Below are positions 18,969 through 28,610 of a stretch of DNA of 64,000 nucleotides, one piece after another (positions within the stretch are counted from its first letter, which is position 1; each line of letters begins with the position of its first letter). A program made the position numbers and the translations under genes. This DNA is from an uncultured Pelagibacteraceae bacterium (GTDB lineage Bacteria; Pseudomonadota; Alphaproteobacteria; Pelagibacterales; Pelagibacteraceae). The notes under the pieces are model-generated. The model saw only the letters and a list, made by a program, of their open reading frames with translations. It was not told the DNA's origin and searched no databases. The stretch spans positions 1 to 64,000 of the forward strand of contig CABXSO010000002.1 in the NCBI GenBank assembly GCA_902514945.1, in the 5' to 3' direction.

Positions 18969-20231
18969 ATGAAATACGATTTTTTAAAAACCTTTAACGT
19001 AGTATTAATATTTATAGCACTTTACATTTCACTTATCGTTGGTTTTTTTTTTGATGAAAACCTTAACCTTGGAGCAAAACCTGATTGGTATTTTGGTGAT
19101 ATACCAGTATTAGAATCTTTATCTGTAGATTTAAAAAAAACGCTTATAAACTATGATGTTTATAGTCATCGACATTCGCCAGTATATTTAATTTTTTTAA
19201 GTTTTTTGAAAAATATTGGTTTAGATTTTGACTTAATCAGATTTATACATCTTAATATATCTATTCTTCTAATTTATTTTTTTTACAAATGTTTACTATT
19301 AAAATTTGATAATATTGAAAAAAATATTCTTTTAATTTTTTCATTTTCAATTCTTTTATCACCAACATTTAGATCTTTGGCAATATGGCCGGATACAAGA
19401 ATAATTGGATTATTATTTTTTGTAATTTCAATATTAGAATTTTTGAAATATTTAAAACATAAGAAAAAAATATATATATGGAAAAACACAATTTTTTTAA
19501 TTTGCTCTTCATACATAAGTCCTAATTTTTCACTTTTTATAATTTTTTTTGGATATCACTATATAAAAGAAAGTAATTTTAGAGATTTATTTTTTTTATA
19601 TCTTTTTTGTTTGTTAAGTTCTTTACCAGTTTTTTATTATATAATTATATTAGATGTAAATTTTTTTATGGTAAACACGCCAGGTGAAATCGCTGGTGAA
19701 AATATAAGCCTAAGCTTAAATATTTCAGACAAAATTTTAATCATAAGTAGTATTATATTATTCCACTTAATCCCTTTTCTTTTGAATAAAGATTTTTTAT
19801 ATAAAACAATCGAAAGTCTAAAAAAAGATCTTTTAATTGTTGGTGTTATATTTACAATTCTTTTATATTTTTTTAACTATCAGATAAGTTATACAGGTGG
19901 TGGAATTTTCTTTCAAATTTCAAATCTTATTTTTAAAAATAATGCTTTATTTTATTTTATAAGTTTTGCATCATTAATCATAGTATATTCTTTTGTAAAA
20001 AATAATCTAAATAATTTTCTTATTTTCTTTCCTCTTATTTTTTCCAATATACAAAATACTATTTATCACAAATATTATGACCCACTTATTATGATACTTT
20101 TTTTTTCTATAATTATTATTCCTGATAGTTTGAAATTTTTTAATAAAAAAAAAAATATATTTATAATTTATATTTTTTATATTCTTTATATTTTCTTAAG
20201 AATAGTTAAAAACAATTTTTTTAGTATTTGA
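18969..20231 (+). CDS. Large polytopic membrane protein, possibly GT-C type glycosyltransferase
   Basis: A 420-residue protein with roughly ten hydrophobic segments and little soluble sequence. After the first helix comes a periplasmic-type loop ('PDWYFGDIPVLESL', 'YDVYSHRHSPVYLIFL') and later 'LSPTFRSLAIWPDTRIIGLLFF'. An acidic/aromatic first loop between helices, with repeated helices after it, is reminiscent of GT-C polyprenyl-phosphate-sugar transferases, but I cannot match a named family. Very low GC even for this window (long T runs). It precedes rarD by 8 bp and could be co-transcribed. Function unknown. Confidence 0.7.
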   Translation: MKYDFLKTFNVVLIFIALYISLIVGFFFDENLNLGAKPDWYFGDIPVLESLSVDLKKTLINYDVYSHRHSPVYLIFLSFLKNIGLDFDLIRFIHLNISILLIYFFYKCLLLKFDNIEKNILLIFSFSILLSPTFRSLAIWPDTRIIGLLFFVISILEFLKYLKHKKKIYIWKNTIFLICSSYISPNFSLFIIFFGYHYIKESNFRDLFFLYLFCLLSSLPVFYYIIILDVNFFMVNTPGEIAGENISLSLNISDKILIISSIILFHLIPFLLNKDFLYKTIESLKKDLLIVGVIFTILLYFFNYQISYTGGGIFFQISNLIFKNNALFYFISFASLIIVYSFVKNNLNNFLIFFPLIFSNIQNTIYHKYYDPLIMILFFSIIIIPDSLKFFNKKKNIFIIYIFYILYIFLRIVKNNFFSI

Positions 20232-20239
20232 ATTAATTA

Positions 20240-21118
20240 ATGAACGACAAATTTAATAAAGGTTTAATTCTAACATCATTAGGTTCTTTTTGGTGGGGTT
20301 TTATTGGTGTTATTTATTTTGAAATGGTCTCATTTATTGGTCACATTGAACTTGTGGTTCATAGATGTTTGTGGACAGCTGTAATGTTGATAATTACCAC
20401 AATTTTTTTAAAAAAATGGAAAATTTTTATAGAAATAATTTCTAACAAAAAAAAACTTGCATATCTTTTTTTATCTGGGCTATTAATTTTCATGAATTGG
20501 GCAATTTGGATTTACGCGGTAGCTACTAATAGAATTATAGATGCTAGTTTTGGATACTTTATAATGCCAATTATTAGTGTTTTATTGGGGTACATATTTT
20601 TTAAAGAAGAACTAAATAGAAATAGATTTTTTTCAATAATACTAGTTTTCATTTCAATTTTATTTATAATTTTTTTTAATTATCAAACACTTCCCTGGGT
20701 TGGTATAATAGTCGCTTTAAGTTGGGCTTTTTACAACCTTGTAAGAAAAAAAATTAATGTGGATACGGACATTGGCCTTTTAATAGAAAGTTTATACATT
20801 TTTCCTTTTGCATTAGTTGTGTTCTATTTAATAGTTACTAAAGGTTTTAATGATTTTAGTATTACTAATCCAAGTCTAAGCCTATTTCTTTTATTAGCAG
20901 GGCCAATGACTGTGATTCCTTTATTTTTGTATGTAAGAGGTGTCGAGTTAATAGGACTGGGCGCTACAGGCATGATATTTTATATAACACCTACTTTGCA
21001 GTTTATTTTAGGGTATTTTTTTTACAATGAGGATTTTTCTATAATAAAATTAGTTAGTTTTATTATCATTTGGATTGCTGTAATCATATATCTTAAAGAT
21101 CTTTATGAAACTGGTTAA
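20240..21118 (+). CDS. rarD: RarD-type EamA permease
   Basis: Ten-helix member of the drug/metabolite transporter superfamily. The 292-residue protein has two EamA repeats and RarD-like signatures: 'GSFWWGFIGVIYFEMVSFIGHIELVVHR' region (seen from residue 14), 'MNWAIWIYAVATNRIIDASFG' region near residue 85, and 'AGPMTVIPLFLYVRG' in the second half. Substrates of RarD proteins are poorly known; export of small metabolites is inferred. The end overlaps the following transglycosylase gene by 14 nt. Confidence 0.88.
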   Translation: MNDKFNKGLILTSLGSFWWGFIGVIYFEMVSFIGHIELVVHRCLWTAVMLIITTIFLKKWKIFIEIISNKKKLAYLFLSGLLIFMNWAIWIYAVATNRIIDASFGYFIMPIISVLLGYIFFKEELNRNRFFSIILVFISILFIIFFNYQTLPWVGIIVALSWAFYNLVRKKINVDTDIGLLIESLYIFPFALVVFYLIVTKGFNDFSITNPSLSLFLLLAGPMTVIPLFLYVRGVELIGLGATGMIFYITPTLQFILGYFFYNEDFSIIKLVSFIIIWIAVIIYLKDLYETG

Positions 21119-22106
21119 TTTAACAATTTTATTATTATTGTTACTTTCACTGAATAGTGTTTCAGATGATAATATTGATTTTAAAAAATGGAAAAAGAAT
21201 TTTAAAGTAGTTGCATTAAAAAAAGGTATTTCTGAAAAAACTTTTAATATAACAATGCAAAACGTTAAATTTTTACCTAAGGTAATTGAATATGATCGTT
21301 TTCAACCTGAATTTTATGAAGATACAAAAACCTATATTACAAAAAGAACATCTAATAAAAAACTAAAAAAAGGTTTAGATTTTTATAAAAACAACATCAT
21401 TTTAATAAATATAGTTGAAAAAAAATTTGAAATAGAAAAGGAATTACTTTTATCCTTGATGGGTATTGAAACAAATTTTGGTACTTACGTAGGAAAAATG
21501 GATATTTTATCATCTCTTGCAACATTAAGTTATGATAAGAGAAGATCTGAATTTTTTACAAATGAACTTTTGACACTATTAAGATTGGTTGATAATAATA
21601 AAATTAATCACGAAACCCTTTATGGTTCATGGGCAGGTGCTTTTGGTTTTTTTCAATTCATGCCATCTACAATCAAAAATTATGCATTTGATTATAATAA
21701 GGATAGATATATTGATTTAAAAAATTCTGAAGACGCTTATGCATCAGCAGCAAATTATCTAAATAAGATTGGTTGGAAAAAAAATGGCCTCTGTTTCAAA
21801 AAAGTTGAATTAAATGAAGATGTTCCTTCCCAGCTATTAAATGTTTCTGCAAAAAAAATTCATAGCAAAAAAATGATAAAAAAATACAAAAAATATATCA
21901 AAAACTATTCAGATCTTAATATAAAAGATGAAAATCAGAAAGTTGCAATTGTAACCCCTGATAAAGATATTATTCCTAACGCACTAACTTTAAGTCCTGC
22001 ATATGTAGTCTTTGATAACTATGAAATTATTCTTAAATGGAACAGATCTTTAAGATTTGCACTTGCAGTATGTACTTTAAAAGATAAATTTAGAAATGAA
22101 ATTTGA
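21105..22106 (+). CDS. Lytic murein transglycosylase (MltB family)
   Basis: Cleaves the glycan strand of peptidoglycan with formation of anhydro-muropeptides. A signal peptide (about residues 1-18) directs it to the periplasm; no clear lipobox cysteine. The catalytic glutamate lies in 'LLSLMGIETNFGTYVG'; 'GSWAGAFGFFQFMPSTI' and 'DAYASAANYLNKIGW' are family marks. Length (333) fits the short MltB class. It overlaps rarD and the RlpA-like gene, so it forms a cell-wall operon with rlpA/SPOR and dacA. Confidence 0.93.
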   Translation: MKLVNLTILLLLLLSLNSVSDDNIDFKKWKKNFKVVALKKGISEKTFNITMQNVKFLPKVIEYDRFQPEFYEDTKTYITKRTSNKKLKKGLDFYKNNIILINIVEKKFEIEKELLLSLMGIETNFGTYVGKMDILSSLATLSYDKRRSEFFTNELLTLLRLVDNNKINHETLYGSWAGAFGFFQFMPSTIKNYAFDYNKDRYIDLKNSEDAYASAANYLNKIGWKKNGLCFKKVELNEDVPSQLLNVSAKKIHSKKMIKKYKKYIKNYSDLNIKDENQKVAIVTPDKDIIPNALTLSPAYVVFDNYEIILKWNRSLRFALAVCTLKDKFRNEI

Positions 22107-22867
22107 TAAATTAATAATTTTAAGCGTTTTACTTTTATTACTTGGCTGTGATCAATATTCCAATAATCAATCTAAAATAAAAAGTTTTGTATTAGAAAAT
22201 AAATATAAAAATAGTGGCTTTTCATTAGTTTATAATGACAAATTAAAGATAAAGAAAATTGACCAAAGATCACTAACTATATTTCACAGAACTCTAAAAA
22301 AAAAATCATATGTTAAAATAACCAATCCTGTAAATGGGAAGTCATTAATTGCAGAGGTTAAATCTAATAGAGTAGAGTTTTCACCATTTTATAATTCTAT
22401 AATTACAGAGAGAATAGCTAACGATTTGGAATTAAACCTTGTAGAGCCATATGTAAGTATCATTTTAATATCAAGAAATTCAACATTTATTGCGAAAAAA
22501 TCTAAAACATTTGATGAAGAAAAAAAAGTCGCAGAAAAGGCTCCTATAGATGGTATTAAGATAAGTAACTTGAATGTAGATGAAAAAAACAAAAAGAAGT
22601 CAAAAAAAAATCAAAAATTTTCTTATTCAATAAAAATAGCTGATTTTTATTACAAAAAAATCTGCTCAAAATATGATAAAAAAAATTAAAAAAGAAGTTC
22701 AATTTACCAACTTTAAAATTATTCAAATATCTAAAACAAATTATAGGTTAATATTAGGTCCTTTTAATGATATAAAATCTTTAAAAGATACTTTTGAAAA
22801 AATCAATTCTTTATATTTTGAAAATTTGGAAATACTAAAAAAATGTTTAAAAAACTTATTTTTGTAA
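22096..22867 (+). pseudogene. RlpA-like lipoprotein with SPOR domain, broken by a frameshift in an A run
   Basis: The first frame (to base 22689) encodes a lipoprotein signal ending 'LLLLGC', a double-psi beta-barrel like RlpA ('HRTLKKKSYVKITNPVNGKS') and a linker, then the start of a SPOR domain ('YSIKIADFYYKK'). The rest of the SPOR domain ('RLILGPFNDIKSLKD') continues in another frame to base 22867. Reading seven A at 22654-22660 as six joins the halves into about 256 residues. RlpA proteins bind or cleave denuded septal glycan. The aspartate usual in the 'DRGPF' motif is not present, so enzymatic activity is uncertain. Overlaps both neighbours. Confidence 0.75.
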
Positions 22868-23993
22868 TTTTACTAAATCTCGTATCTTTTTTTACTGTAA
22901 ATGCAAATATTGATATAAAAGCTAGAACTGTAATTCTTCAGGATTTTTTATCTGAAGAAATTTTATATGAAAAGGATGCTGATGAATCTATTTATCCAGC
23001 ATCAATGACTAAAATCATGACATCAATAATTGCTTTCGATTTAATAAAGTCTGGTGACCTATCTTTAGATGATAAATTTATTATTTCTGAGAGAGCTTGG
23101 AGGTTATCAACTGCTGGATATTCTTCCATGTTTATTATGGTTGGTGATGAAGTTTCGGTTGAGGATTTGTTGTTAGGAATAATAATTGCATCTGGAAATG
23201 ATGCTTGCGTAGCTATAGCTGAAGGCATAGCTGGCACAGAGGAAGAGTTTGCAATTTTGATGACTTCTAAAGCTAAAGAATTAGGAATGGAAAATACTAA
23301 TTTGCGAATTCATCTGGGATCAATGATCCTGATAATTATTCTACAGTTAGAGATATTTTAAAAATGTCAAATTACTTAATAAAGGAACACCCAAAATACT
23401 ACGAATGGTTTGCAGAAAAAGAATTTACATGGGATAGAACTGGTGGAGATCCTATAACACAAGGTAATAGAAATCCACTTTTATACAAAAATATAGGAGC
23501 TGATGGTATTAAAACTGGTTATTTGGCAGTTGAAAAATATTCTTTAGCATCATCTATATTTAGGAAGGGAAGAAGGTTAATTGCTGTTGGTAGTGGATTT
23601 GAAACTAAAAGTTCAAGATCAAGAGAAAGTTCAAAATTACTTACTTATGGTCTTACGAATTTTGATTTAGTTGAAATTAACAAATCAAAAGAACCTATTG
23701 ATCAAATAGAAGTATGGTTAGGTAAACAAGGTTATGTTGATGTACACATTGACACAGACATATATAAAACAATAAAAAAAGCAAAAAAAAAATTATTAAA
23801 AATATCTATTAAGTATGATGGCCCAATTGAAGCACCTGTTAAAAAAAATCAAAAAGTAGGAATTTTTAAGGTTGTTTATGATCAGGAATTAATCGGTGAA
23901 TATGATTTATTGGCCTCAAATGATGTACAAAAAGTTAATATTTTCTCTAGATTAATTAAATCATTGAATTATTTGATTTGGGGTGATGTCTAA
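22843..23993 (+). pseudogene. dacA: D-alanyl-D-alanine carboxypeptidase (PBP5 type), split by a one-base deletion
   Basis: Trims the fifth D-Ala from peptidoglycan stem peptides in the periplasm. A signal peptide (about residues 1-21) precedes the catalytic motifs 'YPASMTKIMTS' (SxxK) and 'IASGNDACVA' (SxN) in the first frame. 'DGIKTGYL' (KTG) lies in the second. The frames join if one T is added to the three T at 23301-23303, restoring the expected Asn-Phe-Ala-Asn-Ser-Ser-Gly segment before 'DPDNYSTVRDILKM'; about 383 residues then result, normal for the family. All motifs are intact, so the break is recent or artefactual. Overlaps tmk by 11 nt. Confidence 0.88.
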
Positions 23994-24600
23994 TAAACCT
24001 GTCATTGTTTTTGAGGGTATAGAGGGAAGTGGTAAAAGTCATCATATAAGCATTGTCTCAAAATATTTAAAAAGAAAAAAAATTTCATTTTTGAAAATAA
24101 GAGAACCTGGCGGAAGTATTAATTCAGAGAAAATTAGAAAATTAATTCTTAACAAAAAATCAAATTTTAATCCTAACACAGATTTATTACTTTATTTAGC
24201 CGCGAGAAGTGAGAACATTAATTTACTTAAAAAATTTTATAAAAAAAAAATAATTTTAATCGATAGATTTATTGACTCAACTATTGCTTATCAACATTAC
24301 GGTTTAGGTGTAAACATTGATCTAATAAAAATGATTAACAAGCACATTTTATCGGGTTTTAAAATAAATTTTACTTTTCTAAATATCGTTAGTCATAAAA
24401 ATATGCTCAAAAGACTAAAATCAAGAAAATTATTAAATAGATACGATAATTTTAATAAAAACTTTTATAATAAAGTACAAAATGGTTTTTTAAAATTATC
24501 TAAATTAAATAAAACTAAATATAAAGTTATCAATTCGAATTTAGATATTAAATTAAACGAAAATTTGATAATTGATAAAGTAAAAAAAATAATTAAATGA
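23983..24600 (+). CDS. tmk: Thymidylate kinase
   Basis: Phosphorylates dTMP to dTDP for DNA synthesis. The 205-residue P-loop kinase has Walker A 'FEGIEGSGKSHH', the substrate loop 'REPGGS' and 'IDRFIDSTIAYQHYG' (the DRY/F motif). Start overlaps the end of dacA by 11 nt and its end overlaps holB by 4 nt. The dacA-tmk-holB-metG-tatD order is conserved in alphaproteobacteria. Confidence 0.97.
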   Translation: MMSNKPVIVFEGIEGSGKSHHISIVSKYLKRKKISFLKIREPGGSINSEKIRKLILNKKSNFNPNTDLLLYLAARSENINLLKKFYKKKIILIDRFIDSTIAYQHYGLGVNIDLIKMINKHILSGFKINFTFLNIVSHKNMLKRLKSRKLLNRYDNFNKNFYNKVQNGFLKLSKLNKTKYKVINSNLDIKLNENLIIDKVKKIIK

Positions 24601-25526
24601 ATTTAAAGCCAATTTATCAAACTAAACTTTATGGACTAGATAATTTTTTTTTAGATTTTGTAAGATTGTATCAAAATAAAACGCTTCCAAATAAAATTTT
24701 GTTAAGTGGTGATAAAGGATTAGGTAAGTCAACTTTAGCTTATCATTTAATTAATTATGCATTATCTAAAGATGAAAAATTTAATTACGATATTAAAAAA
24801 TTTGAAATTAATCCAGAAAATAAATCTTATAAGCTAACAATTAATGGGTCAAATCCAAACGTAAATTTAATTGACACTTTATTTGAAAAAAAAACTATCG
24901 ATATAGATCAAATTAGGGATTTAATTTCTAAATTAAATAAATCCTCATTTAACAACAATGATAGATTTGTAATTATAGATAATATTGAAAATTTAAATGT
25001 AAATTCAATTAATGCACTTCTAAAGATTTTGGAAGAACCACCTCCTCAAACTTTTTTTATCTTAATTAACAATGATAGATTTATTATGCCAACATTAAAA
25101 TCAAGATGTATAAATTATAAAGTTTTTTTAAATTATAATAATGTAATAAATGTTACAAATAAATTACTAGGTGATGATGTTTTAAATCATTTAAATAAAG
25201 ATTTATTGAATTATTATTTAACTCCTGGAAAAATATATAGTTTGATTAATTTTTTTGAATCAAATAGCTATGATTTAAAAAGATATAATCTTAAAGATCT
25301 TTTAAAATTGATTATAAAAGAGAGTTTATACAAGAAAAATTTAGTTATTAAAAATATTGTATTTGAATGTGTTGAATTATTTTTTAGAAAAAATATTAAT
25401 AACATCAAGATAAATCCATTTGACGCTTATAACTATTTTATTAAAAAGATTAATGATACTAAAAAATTTAACTTAGACGAAGAATCTTTATTTATGGAAT
25501 TTGAATATAAAATTTTAAATGGATAA
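24597..25526 (+). CDS. holB: DNA polymerase III subunit delta' (clamp loader)
   Basis: Non-motor AAA+ subunit of the clamp loader that places the sliding clamp on DNA. The 309-residue protein shows 'LLSGDKGLGKSTLAYHL', 'RFVIIDNIENLNVNSINALLKILEEPP' region near residue 130, and the 'TLKSRC' sensor. It is short and Asn/Lys-rich but complete. Sits between tmk and metG with 4- and 8-nt overlaps, the expected place. Confidence 0.93.
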   Translation: MNLKPIYQTKLYGLDNFFLDFVRLYQNKTLPNKILLSGDKGLGKSTLAYHLINYALSKDEKFNYDIKKFEINPENKSYKLTINGSNPNVNLIDTLFEKKTIDIDQIRDLISKLNKSSFNNNDRFVIIDNIENLNVNSINALLKILEEPPPQTFFILINNDRFIMPTLKSRCINYKVFLNYNNVINVTNKLLGDDVLNHLNKDLLNYYLTPGKIYSLINFFESNSYDLKRYNLKDLLKLIIKESLYKKNLVIKNIVFECVELFFRKNINNIKINPFDAYNYFIKKINDTKKFNLDEESLFMEFEYKILNG

Positions 25527-27060
25527 AAGTTTTTATATTACAACACCGATTTACTATCCTTCTGGGAGACCGCATATGGGACATGCCTATTCGAGTATTA
25601 TTGCTGACTTTTTTGCAAGATTTAAATCAATCGATGGTTATAATGTCCATTTTTTGACTGGTACGGATGAGCATGGTTTGAAAATACAAAGATCTGCTGA
25701 AAAAGCAGGGCAGGAGCCTAAGGAATTCTGTGATAAAATTAGTCAAACATTTAAAGATCTCTCAAAAACATTAAATTTATCTAATACTGATTTTATAAGA
25801 ACCACTGAAGATAGACATAAAAAAACAGTTCAACATCTCTGGTCTCTTCTTGAAAAAAACGACGATATCTATTTGTCAAATTATTCTGGGTGGTATTCAG
25901 TTTCAGATGAGGCTTTTTATAACGAAGATGAAATAGAAGAACTTGAGGGAAAAAAAATTGCAAAACTATCAAAGTCCACAGTAGAATGGATAGAGGAGGA
26001 GTCCTATTTTTTTAGGCTTTCGAAATGGCAAAAACCTTTATTAGAATTTTATGAAAATAACCCAGACTTTATTTTACCTGAGTCAAGGAAAAATGAGGTA
26101 ATTAGTTTTGTAAAAAGTGGTCTTAAAGATCTGTCTGTAAGTCGAAAAACTTTTACTTGGGGGATATCAGTACCAAATAACGATAAGCATATTATTTACG
26201 TATGGCTCGACGCATTAACAAATTATTTAAGTGCATTAAATTATCCAGATACAAATAATGAGCTTTTCAAGAAATTTTGGCCAGCTTCAATTCATTTAAT
26301 TGGCAAAGACATTTTGAGATTTCATGCTATTTATTGGCCTGCATTTCTTTTAGCTGCTAAAATTGAATTACCAAAAAAAGTTTATGGTCATGGATGGATA
26401 TTATCTAATGAAGAAAAAATGTCAAAATCCAAGGGAAACATATTAGATCCTTTAAAAATTATAGAGGAATATGGCTTGGACCCTCTAAGATACTATTTGA
26501 TTAAAGAGGTTTCATTTGGAAACGATGGTAATATTTCTCAAGACAGACTAGAAGATTGTATAAATAGCGATCTGGCAAATAATTATGGTAACTTATGTCA
26601 AAGAGTTATTGCTTTCGTGATAAAAAATTGTGATGGAAAGATACCTTTAAAAATTGACTTCCAGCCAGATGATTTAAAAATATTAAATAGATATCAAGAA
26701 AACTTAGACACTATTAGATCTAAAATTAATGAACAAAATATAAATTTTTATATTGATTTTATTGTCAATTCTCTATTTGAGGCAAACAAATATTTTAATG
26801 ATCAAGAACCTTGGAAAAAAAAGAGTGATTTAGTTAGATTAAATACTATTGTATACACAACTTTAGAAATAGTCAGAAAAATAACCTTTTTGCTTTATCC
26901 AATAATCCCTGAAACATCATTGAAAGCATTAAAAATTTTTAATTTGTCAGAAAAGGACATCAAATTTAAAACTATTTCAAATAATGAATTTATTATTAAA
27001 GGCAATATGATAAATAAGATTGATATATTGATTAAAAAAATAGAAAAAAAAAATGATTGA
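25519..27060 (+). CDS. metG: Methionine--tRNA ligase
   Basis: Class I synthetase that charges tRNA-Met. The HIGH-type site is 'YPSGRPHMGHAYS' near the N-terminus, and the KMSKS loop is 'EEKMSKSKGNIL' (about residue 300). The 513-residue length and the absence of a four-cysteine zinc knuckle place it in the short bacterial class. There is no C-terminal tRNA-binding dimerisation domain. It overlaps holB and tatD by 8 nt each. Confidence 0.97.
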   Translation: MDKSFYITTPIYYPSGRPHMGHAYSSIIADFFARFKSIDGYNVHFLTGTDEHGLKIQRSAEKAGQEPKEFCDKISQTFKDLSKTLNLSNTDFIRTTEDRHKKTVQHLWSLLEKNDDIYLSNYSGWYSVSDEAFYNEDEIEELEGKKIAKLSKSTVEWIEEESYFFRLSKWQKPLLEFYENNPDFILPESRKNEVISFVKSGLKDLSVSRKTFTWGISVPNNDKHIIYVWLDALTNYLSALNYPDTNNELFKKFWPASIHLIGKDILRFHAIYWPAFLLAAKIELPKKVYGHGWILSNEEKMSKSKGNILDPLKIIEEYGLDPLRYYLIKEVSFGNDGNISQDRLEDCINSDLANNYGNLCQRVIAFVIKNCDGKIPLKIDFQPDDLKILNRYQENLDTIRSKINEQNINFYIDFIVNSLFEANKYFNDQEPWKKKSDLVRLNTIVYTTLEIVRKITFLLYPIIPETSLKALKIFNLSEKDIKFKTISNNEFIIKGNMINKIDILIKKIEKKND

Positions 27061-27814
27061 CTCACATTGCCATCTTGATCATGAACCATTACTTAGTGAT
27101 CTTTCAAATATTCTTAAAAGATCTAAAGATATTGGTATTAAAAAGCTATTAACTATATCCACATCTTTCGAAAGTTTTTCTAAAGTTAAAGATATAGTAA
27201 ATGAAGATGAGATTATATATGGAACAGTAGGTATTCATCCACATGAAAGTAATACTAATACAATAACTAAAAATGAAATAATTAAAAGTCTTAAAGAGAA
27301 CCCAAAAATTATTGGAGTTGGAGAAACAGGTCTAGATTATTATTACAATAACAGCGATAAGGAAAAACAAATAACTAGTTTTAAAACTCATATTGAAGCG
27401 GCAATAGAATGTGATGTACCTATTATTGTGCATTCAAGGAATGCCGAGGATGATACCTTTGAAATACTTAATGAATATAAAGGACATAACACAAAGATTT
27501 TGATGCATTGTTTTACTGGATCAAAAAAATTTTCAGAAAAACTCCTTACATTAAATTCTTATTTTTCTGCAAGTGGAATTATCACTTTTAAAAACTCAAC
27601 TGATCTTCAGGAAACTTTTAGATCTCTACCAATGGATAAAGTTTTAATAGAGACTGATAGTCCTTATTTGGCACCAGTTCCAAATAGAGGAAAAAAAAAT
27701 GAACCCTCTTTTATTGATTTTACAGCTCATAAACTCTCCGAGATAAAAAAAATTTCCAAGCTTGAACTCATAAATAAGACTACAGAAAATTTTAACAGAT
27801 TATTTTTTCAATAA
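27053..27814 (+). CDS. tatD: TatD family metal-dependent hydrolase / DNase
   Basis: TIM-barrel metallohydrolase. Metal ligands are seen in 'MIDSHCHLDHE', 'GETGLDYYY', 'VHSRNAEDD', 'MHCFTGS' and 'IETDSPYLAP'. TatD-type proteins act as 3'-5' DNases or as D-aminoacyl-tRNA-type hydrolases; the exact role is not certain, and despite the name no role in Tat transport is needed. Length (253) is normal. Position after metG is conserved. Confidence 0.95.
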   Translation: MIDSHCHLDHEPLLSDLSNILKRSKDIGIKKLLTISTSFESFSKVKDIVNEDEIIYGTVGIHPHESNTNTITKNEIIKSLKENPKIIGVGETGLDYYYNNSDKEKQITSFKTHIEAAIECDVPIIVHSRNAEDDTFEILNEYKGHNTKILMHCFTGSKKFSEKLLTLNSYFSASGIITFKNSTDLQETFRSLPMDKVLIETDSPYLAPVPNRGKKNEPSFIDFTAHKLSEIKKISKLELINKTTENFNRLFFQ

Positions 27815-27820
27815 TATTTT

Positions 27821-28591
27821 ATGAAATTCATAATTCTAGGCTGTGGAAGTTCAATGGGTGTGCCAAGACCAGATGGTTTTTTTGGTAATTGTGATCCTAA
27901 CAATAAAAAAAATTACAGAACAAGATGTTCAGCTTTGATTAATACTAAAGATGAAAATATTCTTATAGATACTTCTCCCGATCTACGACAGCAACTTTTA
28001 AGGCATAAAATTAAAAAAATTAATAAAGTACTATTTTCTCACATGCATGGTGATCAAACTCATGGAATTAATGATTTGAGATCTTTTTATATTAATAGCA
28101 GAAAACAACTTGATGTTTATGCAGATAAATTTACTTCAAAATATCTTAAATCTACGTTTTCTTATATTTTTAAAAGCAATTCAAAAGAATACCCTGCGAC
28201 TCTTAAACTACATAAGTTGCCTAAACATATAATTACCAAAAATAATAAAAAAAAAATTCGTATCCAATCAATTATGGTTGATCATGGAAATGTTAAATCA
28301 AATTGTTTTATAATTGATAAAAAACTAGCTTACATAAGTGATGTAAACAAAATTTATAAAAAAGACTTTAAATATTTTAAAAACTTGAAATATTTGATAA
28401 TAGATTGTTTATGGTATAATTTTCATCCATCACATTTTAATCTAGAAACTTCATTAGCTTTAATTAAAGATTTTAAACCAAAAAGAGCTATTCTTACAAA
28501 TTTATCGCCAGTACTAGATTATAAAATCCTTAAAAAACTACTTCCTAAAAATGTTATTCCTGCACATGATGGTTTAACGGTAAAACTATAG
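27821..28591 (+). CDS. MBL-fold metallohydrolase (PhnP-like)
   Basis: A 256-residue metallo-beta-lactamase-fold enzyme. Family marks: 'LGCGSSMGVPRP', 'IDTSPDLRQQLL', and the metal motif 'SHMHGDQTHGINDLR', where the second metal position has Gln in place of His; I recall this DQTHG form as usual in the tatD-linked alphaproteobacterial members. 'AYISDV' and the C-terminal 'PAHDGL' complete the site. The substrate is unknown; phosphodiesters are likely by family. Ends in a hairpin shared with the convergent gpx gene. Confidence 0.9.
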   Translation: MKFIILGCGSSMGVPRPDGFFGNCDPNNKKNYRTRCSALINTKDENILIDTSPDLRQQLLRHKIKKINKVLFSHMHGDQTHGINDLRSFYINSRKQLDVYADKFTSKYLKSTFSYIFKSNSKEYPATLKLHKLPKHIITKNNKKKIRIQSIMVDHGNVKSNCFIIDKKLAYISDVNKIYKKDFKYFKNLKYLIIDCLWYNFHPSHFNLETSLALIKDFKPKRAILTNLSPVLDYKILKKLLPKNVIPAHDGLTVKL

Positions 28592-28610
28592 AATATTTTC
28601 TATAGTTTTA
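28581..28610. terminator. Bidirectional terminator overlapping both stop codons (MBL / gpx)
   Basis: A perfect 13-bp inverted repeat (taaaactatagaa / ttctatagtttta) with a 4-nt loop covers the last codons and stops of two convergent genes that overlap by 6 nt. On the + strand a run of six T follows after a few bases. The symmetry suits termination from both sides. Confidence 0.75.
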
